NCBI RefSeq assembly: GCF_018128285.1
Contig: NZ_CP072380.1
Coordinates: 310,001-374,000, forward strand
DNA: 64,000 bases
Origin: Atopobium sp. oral taxon 416
Lineage (GTDB): Bacteria > Actinomycetota > Coriobacteriia > Coriobacteriales > Atopobiaceae
Reading direction: 5' to 3'
Made by a program: the position numbers and the translations under genes
Shown here: piece after piece, positions 56,405 to 64,000 of the stretch
Position numbering within the stretch: the first letter of the stretch is position 1
How the letters are laid out: every line of letters begins with the position of its first letter
Notes under the pieces: model-generated
Told to the model about the DNA's origin: nothing
Databases searched by the model: none
The model's input: the letters and a program-made list of their open reading frames with translations, nothing else

Positions 56405-56926
56405 ATGAGCATATATAAAGATGAAGTAATAGTAAAGACAGCCGCAGACAAACCGACATATGTGAACATCACAATTGATGTATCGCAGGCTGTTGAAAAA
56501 TCTGGAATTAAGGAAGGTATCGTTGCGGTAATCAGCGAGCATACTACCTGTGCTGTCTACTCGGATGAATATGATCATGACCGTACTCCAGATGGAGATA
56601 CATTCTTGCAGGCAGATCTTTCTGACGGGCTGGAAAAAATCTTCCCAGAACAGCATGACTGGAAAACATATAGATATCCAGGAGTGGTGCATTTCAGCGA
56701 AGTTGAATCATGGCCCAATGTGGATTCCTATCTTCCAAATGGCGATCGCACGATGCTTTGGAATGGAGATGCTCACCTCCGCTCTACGCTGATTGGCGGG
56801 AGCCAGATATTCGAAGTCGCAAAGGGCAAGCTGCAGATGAATGGACTGGCAAGCATATTCTTTGCTGATTTTGATAGAACGCGTGAGCGTGTGAGAAAGA
56901 TCAGAGTAATTGTACTGGGCGATTGA
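56405..56926 (+). CDS. YjbQ/UPF0047 family protein
   Basis: A 173-residue protein of the YjbQ fold, which is reported to have weak thiamine-phosphate synthase activity. The family's ligand-binding motif SEHTTCAVYSDE (residues about 44-55) is present. Further on are WPNVDSYLPNGDRTMLWNGD and IGGSQIFEVAKGKL, comparable to the usual N.DAHL.A.LLG.S..vPv segment. It is somewhat longer than typical (about 135-140) because of an insert near residues 56-110. Its role in a carbohydrate operon is unknown; it overlaps nothing and sits 15 bp after the TIM-like gene and 31 bp before the aldolase. Confidence 0.75.
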   Translation: MSIYKDEVIVKTAADKPTYVNITIDVSQAVEKSGIKEGIVAVISEHTTCAVYSDEYDHDRTPDGDTFLQADLSDGLEKIFPEQHDWKTYRYPGVVHFSEVESWPNVDSYLPNGDRTMLWNGDAHLRSTLIGGSQIFEVAKGKLQMNGLASIFFADFDRTRERVRKIRVIVLGD

Positions 56927-56957
56927 TTGCTCGCCAAGAAGAAACGAGGAGCATCCT

Positions 56958-57833
56958 ATGCTTATAAATCTCAAGGACATGTGCACAATTGCTGAACAAA
57001 ACAATATGGCAATTGCTCAATTTGACACTCCAAGTTTGGAAGCAGTTAGAGCTGCATTGGATGCCGCTGAAGAGCTCGGCTATCCTGTTATATTGGCACA
57101 TGCTGAGGGGCATGAACCTTTCGTTCCCCTTGATGCTATTGGTCCAGTAATGGTTGAGCTGGCAGAGCGTTCGAGTGCGTTTGTTTGTGTGCATCTTGAC
57201 CACTGTGAGCGTCTTTCCTATATGCGGCGCGCGCTTGAGCTTGGCTTCAATGGAGTTATGTATGACGGATCATATCTTCCATATGATCAGAATGTTGAGA
57301 ATTCGCAGTATGCAGCCGAGATGTGCGCTGGCTTTGATGCTGGCCTGGAATGCGAACTGGGCTCAATGGGTTCTCGAGAGGCTGGCCAGCGTGCTGAGGG
57401 TGGTACCGCAGAGGAATCAGGCGCAATATACACTGACCCGAAGCAGGCAATGGACTTCATTACATCCACAGGCCTTGATGCTCTTGCATGTTCGTTCGGA
57501 ACTGTTCATGGCTTATACAAAGGAAAGCCCAATCTCAATTTCGATGTTCTGAGGAAAATAAGAAAGCAGTGCAAAATTCCGCTTGTTATGCATGGCGGGT
57601 CTGGGGTTTCTGATGATGACTACGTCAAGTCTATAAATGTGGGAATCAGGAAGATCAATTACTACACATACGGGGTATTGTACGCAGGCAACGCGGTCAA
57701 AAAGATTGTCAATGAAGCTGGCGAGGAGCCTGTTTATTGGCATGATATGACAATGGCTGCTTATGATGCGCTCTTGGCTGATTTCAAGTCTACAATGAAG
57801 GTATTTGCGAACGGGGCCAAGCCGCTGGTTTAA
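56958..57833 (+). CDS. Class II ketose-bisphosphate aldolase
   Basis: A 291-residue Zn-dependent aldolase of the FbaA/GatY/KbaY group. It has the zinc-binding VCVHLDHCER (about residues 76-85), ECELGSMGSRE, GTVHGLYKG and MHGGSGVSDD in the usual order; the last two carry metal and phosphate ligands. It cleaves a ketose-1,6-bisphosphate or a 1-phosphate into DHAP and an aldehyde. ATG 56958 has GAGGAG upstream. No 6-phosphofructokinase-like gene lies in the operon, so the substrate may be made elsewhere. The operon ends here; no clear terminator. Confidence 0.85.
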   Translation: MLINLKDMCTIAEQNNMAIAQFDTPSLEAVRAALDAAEELGYPVILAHAEGHEPFVPLDAIGPVMVELAERSSAFVCVHLDHCERLSYMRRALELGFNGVMYDGSYLPYDQNVENSQYAAEMCAGFDAGLECELGSMGSREAGQRAEGGTAEESGAIYTDPKQAMDFITSTGLDALACSFGTVHGLYKGKPNLNFDVLRKIRKQCKIPLVMHGGSGVSDDDYVKSINVGIRKINYYTYGVLYAGNAVKKIVNEAGEEPVYWHDMTMAAYDALLADFKSTMKVFANGAKPLV

Positions 57834-58135
57834 GCTATCCATGGAAAGTAATTGACTGAGCTTTAAGTGAGCAGTGAGGCAGGAGTCGCACCAATCGTTT
57901 GAAGCAATTGACTGATGTCTTTCATTCCCAATAGAGATGGAAGGCATTATTATGTCATAAGGACATATATTACATATGCCTGATGGATGCTTCGAAGTTC
58001 TTTGAACGTTCTTCTGCACCGATATGTTGTTGGCGCCGGGCGATAATCGCCAGCGGGGGTGGTAACGAGAATCCGTACATGCCTCGGTCCCGTCAATAGT
58101 CTTTCGCACTTTCTCCAGCCGGGGTCCCGCCCCGG
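57834..58135. other. Intergenic, no gene recognised
   Basis: About 300 bp after the aldolase gene. AT-rich first half, then GC-rich (small dyad GGCGATAATCGCC at about 58040). No frame above noise. It is the junction between the sugar operon and the IS region. Confidence 0.5.
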
Positions 58136-58662
58136 TAGTCGAAGCTAGCCTTCCTGTCTCTTGAGCACCTCTCTGTCGTCCCATCTGTCCAGCAGGTCGG
58201 TGTCGAGGTAGCGCCTGGAGCCCCAGCCGCCCTCGGCCACGTACTTGCACTTCGCCGCCGCCAGCTTCCCCGCAGCGTCTTCCGCCGGGAAGCTGCCCAC
58301 GGCGGCGCTGCGCCTCTTGATCTGCCAGCTCAGCCGCTCTATGCCGTTGTCCGTGCGGATCCTCCTTCAAGTGCTCCGGCATCAAGAGCACGTAGGTGAG
58401 CGTCTCCTCGACGCCCTGAGCTCTAAGGCTACCTCCTTTGCCTTTGCCAGGTACTTCGCGTAGCTCTTTTGTGATCGCCTTGAGCAAGGCCGCGACGGCC
58501 TTGTAGCGGGTCCTGGGCAGCTTGTCGAGCACGGTGCGCGTGGGTGGCAGCGCTGCTACATCGCGTGCAGGGACACCTCCTGTATTGCCCCAGCATACCT
58601 GCGGAGTTGTCGGCGCTGAACATGCACACTCCCGACAGGGCGCGCTCGTGCAACCTGACCCC
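58136..58662 (-). pseudogene. IS256-like transposase C-terminal fragment
   Basis: The minus strand reads, after a frameshift, GIERLSWQIKRRSAAVGSFP and GWGSRRYLDTDLLDRWDDRE, the C-terminal RxNNxIERLN..IRRR...FP segment and end of a Mutator-type transposase. A fragment upstream (ALLKAITKELREVPGKGKGG) belongs to the same domain. The rest was cut off by the IS3 right end at 58663. Confidence 0.55.
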
Positions 58663-60058
58663 TGTCAATATAATGGACAGAGGAATCTCAGATTTTTTAT
58701 GCGGTCTGCATCGCCTTTGGATCGTATGCAAGGCCTCTCTCGAAGCGCTCGAAGAACTCCTGCATCACCTCTTCCGGTACGCGATCTCCTATGGACTTAT
58801 GCGGGCGGAAGCGGTTGTAGTACGACTCGATTAAACTCGTGTGCCTTGTGCTTGGTCGTTGCTGCATCGAAGAGGCGCTTATGGTAGTACCATTCGTTCT
58901 TGAGCGTGGCGAAAAGCGATTCGGCGAGCGCATTGTCGTGGCAGCTTCCGGTTCTCCCCACGGAGAGCCTCACGTCGTGTGCGGCTGCCCAGGCGGTCAG
59001 CTCTGAGCTCGTGTACTGGCTGCCACGGTCACTGTGGAATATGGCCCCTTTGGCCACGTATCCGCGCGAATATGCCATCTTCAGGGCAAAGACGACAAGC
59101 CCTGCCCTCATGTTGTCCTGTATGCTTCAGCCCACCACCATGTGTGTGCACAGATCGTGTGCGACGGCGAGATATATAAAGCCTGCCGTGGTCCTGCGAT
59201 AGGTTGTATCGCCCACGAGCTTGGCTGTCGGCACAAGACACGAAAAGCCGCGCCGGGTGAGGGCGCTGCGCTCGGGGGTATCAAGTGCGGGCAGCGTCGT
59301 TCTCTTGGAGGCATTGGATCAGATGCCGCAGATGCCAAGCTCGACCATGCACCTGCGCACGCGATAGCGAGTCGTCACTGTAAATTTTGCGTAACTTTGG
59401 ATCTCCTGTGAGCTTGGATCAGACCTTGCAAAAGCTAAAGCGCCTGTCGCTTTCCTCCCATATCGCGCAGATGGCTTCCTTGAGGAGACCCCATAGGTCC
59501 TCACCGCCTTTGGCCTTGAGCCATCTGTAGAAGTGAGCCCTGCTCACCTCCAGTATGCGCGCCATCATCGAGACGCTGTAGGTTGCCCTCTTCTCCAGCA
59601 TGAGCTAAAACCTGTCCTTCAACAGAGGCTTCTGGCGAAGAAGGCTGCCTCTTTTTAGGAACTCGTTCTCGCTCTCGAGCTCGTGTATACGCCTGTTGGC
59701 CCTGTCGAGCTGCTTGTGCTCCTCGGTCCTTTCCTGGGTCACCCTTTTGGTCTTTGAGTGCTTGATGATCCAGTCGTTTAAGGTCTTGTCGTTGACCTCA
59801 AGCTTCGCGGCGCATCCTCTGATGCTCTTCTTCGGGTTGGCCTTACGTGCCTTCCTGTAGTAGTCGATAGCCTCAAGGCAATACTTCCTCAGTGTAGTGC
59901 CTGGGTGTTTCCGGCTTCGTGCGGGACTTTGCCTTCTCTATCTCGCTTGCGCTCACCGACATCTCATCTCTTCAATCTGCTGGTGTTGGTAGGTGGGTAT
60001 CTGGACAGAGCATATCTGTTGCCAGTCCCTGAATCCCACTGTCCACCAAAAGATTACA
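58663..60058 (-). mobile_element. IS3-family element copy 2, degenerate
   Basis: Same element as 30189-31583 in the opposite orientation (1396 bp). OrfB begins at 59601 (MLEKRATYSVSMMARILEVS). A frame from about 59111 covers FALKMAYSRGYVAKGAIFHS, DRGSQYTSSELTAW and SVGRTGSCHDNALAESLFAT, the DDE domain with D in HSDRG and E in AESL. The C-terminal part is in another frame (YYNRFRPHKSIGDRVPEEVM). It is the least damaged of the three copies in the catalytic domain but still has stops (after FSFCKV) and frameshifts. Confidence 0.8.
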
Positions 60059-60877
60059 GCTCACATCTCGGCGAGCTTACTGCACAGCCCGGCCCTGAGC
60101 CCCTTCGGGGCGGCCTCGGCCACGTTGCGCGAGAAGTGGCCCCGGGCAGCGCCGAGTGGACGGCCGCCACCAGCCCCTCGCAGGCGTCGGAGGTGACCAC
60201 GCGCATGCTCGCCAGGCCGCGCGCGGCGAGCGAGGACAGGAAGCTCGACCAGGCCCCTTAAGTCTCGCCGTCGGCGAGCTCGACGCCGAGCACCTCCTTG
60301 CCACCCGTCGGCGTCAGCCCGGCGTCCACGAGCAGCGCCTTCGGCTTGACGCGGTCGTCCTTGCGCGCCTTGAGGTAGGTCGCGTCGACCATAACGAAGG
60401 GGTGGGCGCCCTCTATGGGGCGGTTGCGAAACCTCTCGAGCGCTTCGTCGAGCTCGGAGCAGGCCTGCGAGACGGCCTGCTTGGAGAAGCCCCTGCCGCA
60501 GATCTCCTCCATCATACGGCCGACCTTGGCTATCGAGCGCCGCCGACGACCATCTCGGCCATCACGAGGACCAGGGCGGCCTCGGCACGCCTGTAGTTGT
60601 CGAACACGAGCGTCTTAAACGAGACGTTGCGGTGGCGCGGGACGGCGAGCTCGACCGTGCCGACCCTGGTGACGAGGGAGCTCTTGCGGGTGCCGTTGTG
60701 GAAGTCAGTCCGCTCCTGCGTTTGCTCGTAGGGCTCGGCGCGCAGCTGCTCGGCGGAGTTTGCCGACAGGATCGCGTTGAGAAACTCCTGCAAGAGGAGC
60801 CGAAACGCGTCCCCTCTAGAATCCGTAAGGACCTGCGCTATCTTGTCGCTTTCGAGGGTAATATTGATTCGAGCCAT
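60059..60877 (-). pseudogene. IS256-family transposase, 3' part lost
   Basis: From ATG 60877 the minus strand reads MARINITLESDKIAQVLTDS, LTRVGTVELAVPRHRN, then after a frameshift near 60540 FSKQAVSQACSELDEALERF and HPFVMVDATYLKARKDDRVK, the first catalytic Asp region of the Mutator family. The next frame has LASMRVVTSDACEGLVAAVH with the second catalytic Asp (TSDA). The end is removed by the IS3 left end at 60058. It is head to head with the next copy, with about 107 bp between the two start codons. Confidence 0.75.
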
Positions 60878-60984
60878 GCCCGGCCTTCGATTCTCTGTGC
60901 CTTTTGGTGATTGCAAGTTTACTTGGAAGACGGGCCTCTGGCTCGCTCCCGTTTTTACACCACTTTACGGACGTAACCCCGAAC

Positions 60985-61569
60985 ATGGCTCAGATCAATA
61001 GTACACTTTAACCAGGACGAGATAATGCGGCTGCTCGAAGATTCCAGCGGGGAGGCGTTCAAGCTCATGCTGCAAAAGTCGCTCAACGCCGATCTGAGGG
61101 CGGAGTCGACCGAGCAGATCGGTGCGGGGCGCTTGCGAGCGCGCCGACAGCCGCAACGGCACGAGGGCGGCGCAGTGTGCCCTTCAAGACCAGGGTGTTC
61201 GACAACTACAAGCGCAGCGAGGCCGCCCTTGTGACCACCATGGCGAAGATGGTCTTGGGCGGCGCATCGACGGCGAAGGTGGGCAAGCTCATGGAGACAA
61301 TCTGTGACAGGGGCTTGCCCAACTCGACGGTCGCCGAGGCCTGCGCCACGCTCGACGGGGCCGTCGAGGAAGTTCCACACGCAGCGCATCGAGGGCGACT
61401 AGCTGTTTGTCATGGTGGACGCGACCTACCTCAAGGTCAGGGTCGACCACAGGACCCGCCCGATGGCGCTCATGATCGCGACGGGGATGACCATGGACGC
61501 GATGAAGGAGCTCATAGGGTTTAGGCTTAAGGCCTGCGAGTCGCGTAAGACCTGGGGGAGGTTCTGAGC
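60985..61569 (+). pseudogene. IS256-family transposase, 5' part
   Basis: The plus strand begins MAQINSTL then a frameshift to QDEIMRLLEDSSGEAFKLML. A later frame reads VFDNYKRSEAALVTTMAKMV, LGGASTAKVGKLMETICDRG and FVMVDATYLKVRVDHRTRPM. The element is split by IS3 copy 3 at 61570. The 3' part resumes at 62967. About 35 codons expected between the two parts are missing. Confidence 0.75.
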
Positions 61570-62966
61570 TGTAATCTTTTGGTGGACAGTGGGATTCAGG
61601 GACTAGCAACAGATATGCTCTGTCCAGATACCCACCTACCAACACCAGCAGATTGGAGAGATGAGATGTCGGTGAGCGCAAGCGAGATAGAGAAGGCAAA
61701 GTCCCGCACGAAGCCGGGGATACCCAAACACTACACTGAAGAAGTATTGCCTCGAGGCTGTCGAGTACTACAGGAAGGCACGTAAGGCCAACCCGAAGAA
61801 GAGCATCAAAGGATGCGCCGCGAAGCTTAAGGATCAACGACAAGACCTTAAACGACTGGATCATCAAGCACTCAAAGACCGGAAGGGTCACCCAGGTAAG
61901 GACCGAGGAGCACAAGCAGCTCGACGCAGTGAAGAGGCGCATGCACGAGCTCGAGAGCGAGAATAAGTTCCTAAAAAAGAGGCAGCCTTCTTCGCCGGAA
62001 GCCTCTGACCAAGGACAGGTTTTAGCTCATGCTGGAGAAGAGGGCAACCTACAGCGTCTCGATGATGGAGCGCGTACTGGAGCTGAGCAGGGCTCACTTC
62101 TACAGATGGCTCAAGGCCAAAGGCGGTGAGGACCTATGGGGTCCTATCAAGGAAGCCATCTGCGCGATATGGGAGGAAAGCGACAGGCGCTTTAGCTTTT
62201 GCTAGGTCTGATCCAAGCTCACAGGAGATCCGAAGTTACGCAAAATTTACAGGCACGACCCGCTACCGCGTACGGAGGTGCATGGCTAAGCTGGAGATAC
62301 GCGGCATCTGCCCGAATGCATCGAAGAAGACGACGGTGCCCGATCCGGACGCCCCCGAGCATCCCGACCTCATCGGACGGGACTTCTCGTGTCCCGTTCC
62401 GACAGCCAAGCTCGTGGGCGATACAACCTATCGCAGGACCACGGCAGGCTTTATATATCTCGCCGTCGTAGACGATCTGTGCACGCGCATGGTAGTGGGC
62501 TGAAGTATTCGGGACAACATGAGGGCAGGGCTTGTCGTCTTTGCCCTGAAGATGGCATATTCGCGCGGATACGTGGCTGGAGGGGCCATATTCTAAGCAG
62601 CCCAGGCAGCCAGTACATAAGCTCAAAGCTGACCGCCTGCTCAGCCGTACACGACGTGAGGCTCTCCGTGGGGAGAACCGGAAGCTGCCACGACAATGCT
62701 GTAGCCAAATCCTTCTTCGCCACGCTCAAGAACGAATGGTACTACCACAAGCGCCTCTCGGATGCAGCAACGACCAAGCACAAGGCACACGAGTTTATCG
62801 AGTCGTACTACAACCGCTTCCGCCCGCATAAGTCCATAGGAGATCGCGTACCCGCAGAGGTGATGCAGGAGTTCTTTGAGCGCCTCGAGAGAGGCCTTGC
62901 GTCCCGATCCGGAGGTGATGCAGACCGCATAAAAAATCTGAGATTTCTCTGTCCATTATATTGACA
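61570..62966 (+). mobile_element. IS3-family element copy 3, inserted in IS256
   Basis: 1397 bp, ends as in the other copies (TGTAATCTTTTGGTGGACAG and, inverted, TGTCAATATAATGGACAG). OrfA remnants from 61665 (MSVSASEIEKAKSRTKPG). OrfB from about 62030 (MLEKRATYSVSMMERVLELS). It shares the in-frame stop after RRFSFC with copies 1 and 2. The frame 62389-62964 runs to SVGRTGSCHDNAVAKSFFAT and NEWYYHKRLSDAATTKHKAH; the NEWYY here is NE-stop in copy 1, so this copy retains the end better. Confidence 0.8.
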
Positions 62967-63370
62967 GGGCTCACGTCGCGCGCAACGTCTCCGACGCGGC
63001 CCCCAAGCGGCTGCGGGCGGGGCTTTGCTTAGAGCTCGTGGAGATGTTCAACTGCGCCACGCTTAAGGAGGCCAGGGCCCGCCGCGACGAGATCGCCGAG
63101 GAGGCGCCCGAGGCGGTGGCGCGCCTGGACGCCGGGTTCGAGGATGCGATGACGGTCATGGCCCTTCCACCGGCGATGCGCAGGTGCACCAGGACGTCGA
63201 ACTACCTCGAGAGGCTCAACACAGAGGGGATGCGCCGGGCGAAGGTCATCAGCGTGTTCCCGAGCGAAGGCTCGCTAATAAGGCTCGTGGGGACCTACCT
63301 CATCGAGGAGAACGACAGGTGGGCCGCCAAGAGCAAGCAGTACTACCTGCCGGCGGTCGAGGAGCTATGA
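62967..63370 (+). pseudogene. IS256-family transposase, 3' part
   Basis: Continues the copy starting at 60985: HVARNVSDAAPKRLRAGLCL, EMFNCATLKEARARRDEIAE, RTSNYLERLNTEGMRRAKVI and FPSEGSLIRLVGTYLIEEND to a stop at 63370. The RNVSD region is the conserved H..RNV....K segment, and the end is the C-terminal domain. The catalytic Glu segment SNYLERLN survives. The uninterrupted stretch suggests recent interruption. Confidence 0.8.
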
Positions 63371-63795
63371 GAGGAGGAAGGGGGATCTCGAGGAGATAGC
63401 CCGCACACAGCGGCGGATGAGGTTCGCTTCGTGACGGCTCGCAGGGGCGTTTGCTTATGAGGCAATTTACACACGATTTCGGACTTGACTTGACTGAGCC
63501 ATGACAGGGGAATGATTCCCCCATAGTGCCCTATTGACAGTTTGGCAAGGCGAGTATAGCGTTATAAAATAGACTCTGGTACACGTCTCCCAGAAGATGG
63601 CGATATAAGGACATGTATTTCGGCTGGGGCTGGCTGTGCCTATATTTTTTCGTGGGTGAAACACAGTGCTGTTCTTTTTTGTATGCATATTGCTATGGTC
63701 TTTAGTGGGGGTTGGGGTTCTGTTGAGACGGCCTGACAATCACATCGTGTCGTTTGACGGGCGAGAATAGACAGAAGGGCAATCATACTCTCATC
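63371..63795. other. Non-coding region with IS256 end
   Basis: Contains the probable right terminal repeat of the IS256 element (TTTACACACGATTTCGGACT at about 63467-63486), which resembles GTTTTTACACCACTTTACGG at about 60948 near the other copy's 5' end. Downstream, TTGACA at 63534 and TATAAA at 63563 are too far apart for a standard promoter; TATAGC at 63555 is 15 bp away. No gene. Confidence 0.4.
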
Positions 63796-64000
63796 ATGAA
63801 GTTCGAGGATTCTGTGACTAAGCTTGAAAACTGTGGGGACACGCTTGTCGTGGCGCATAATGGATCCCATGGTGCCTACGAAGTGGGCAAGCGTACCTTT
63901 GACGTCCTGTCCCCCCTCTTTGTGATTGTGGAGTTCTCGTGGCTCTTCGCTCTGATAGCCCTTGCCATCAAGTTGGATGATTCCCAGGGGGTCGTTATCT
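63796..64000 (+). CDS. Partial gene, predicted membrane protein
   Basis: An open frame from ATG 63796 to the window end (68 codons seen). It begins MKFEDSVTKLENCGDTLVVA, contains YEVGKRTFDVLSPLF, and then a hydrophobic helix (VIVEFSWLFALIALAIKL) at about residues 45-62. AGAAGGGC upstream is a weak ribosome-binding site. No family recognised. The frame is uninterrupted and differs from the IS debris before it, which suggests a real gene that continues beyond the window. Confidence 0.5.
   Translation, partial: MKFEDSVTKLENCGDTLVVAHNGSHGAYEVGKRTFDVLSPLFVIVEFSWLFALIALAIKLDDSQGVVI

Noticed and set aside
57834-58135. Terminator for the sugar operon
   Set aside because: Only weak dyads (GGCGATAATCGCC) without a U-tract were found.

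Overview
The window is about 64 kb of bacterial chromosome of moderately high GC content. It probably comes from an actinobacterium of the Coriobacteriia (Olsenella/Atopobium/Collinsella-like). That placement is an inference from gene content: an RmlC-RmlD fusion for dTDP-rhamnose, many IS30, IS256, IS3, IS110 and IS1634 relics with actinobacterial-looking proteins, a Tat-lipoprotein peptide-binding protein, and GntR-controlled mannose-type PTS genes. No rRNA or CRISPR array was seen. One poorly folding tRNA-Ser is present.

Layout. 1-5 kb is an IS graveyard (degenerate IS110, IS256, IS30, IS110). 5.0-5.7 kb is a DUF4230 membrane protein. 6.05-9.1 kb is an IS5-family relic split by an IS1111-like IS110 element that has a long non-coding right end. 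9.2-16.1 kb holds two AlbA/Schlafen-type ATPase-domain proteins, each preceded by strong palindromes, among decaying genes (alpha/beta hydrolase, aldo/keto reductase, HAD phosphatase, DUF4256, LemA) and two copies of a 96-bp MITE. 16.4-18.1 kb is a two-gene AAA-ATPase plus small-partner operon that looks like an anti-phage module. 18.2-20.0 kb is another IS5 relic and an IS30 fragment.

20.0-28.7 kb is an intact catabolic operon: a FrlB-like sugar isomerase/deglycase, a PfkB kinase, a complete Dpp/Opp-type ABC transporter (lipoprotein, two permeases, two ATPases) and a GntR regulator. It most likely imports and degrades Amadori (fructosamine) compounds, possibly as glycated peptides. 28.7-32.1 kb is IS30, IS3 and IS1634 debris.

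32.7-46.8 kb is a cell-surface polysaccharide cluster. It encodes glycosyltransferases, dTDP-L-rhamnose synthesis (rmlA, rmlB, rmlCD), two Wzy-like polymerases, a Wzx flippase, a LicD phosphotransferase, a TarI/IspD-type cytidylyltransferase and an NAD-dependent epimerase. The second polymerase lies between 698-bp direct repeats formed by a duplicated 5' part of the flippase, and one glycosyltransferase is chimeric; both point to active recombination.

46.9-50.7 kb is again IS debris (IS30, IS256, an IS110 with a C-terminal HTH, and an IS5 relic carrying a third MITE). 50.8-57.8 kb is a sugar operon: a GntR regulator and a small membrane protein on one strand, and divergently an AlsE-like epimerase, mannose-family PTS IIA-IIB-IIC-IID, an archaeal-type triosephosphate isomerase homologue, a YjbQ protein and a class II aldolase. 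58.1-63.4 kb is a nest of IS256 and IS3 copies. A membrane-protein gene starts at 63.8 kb and runs off the end.
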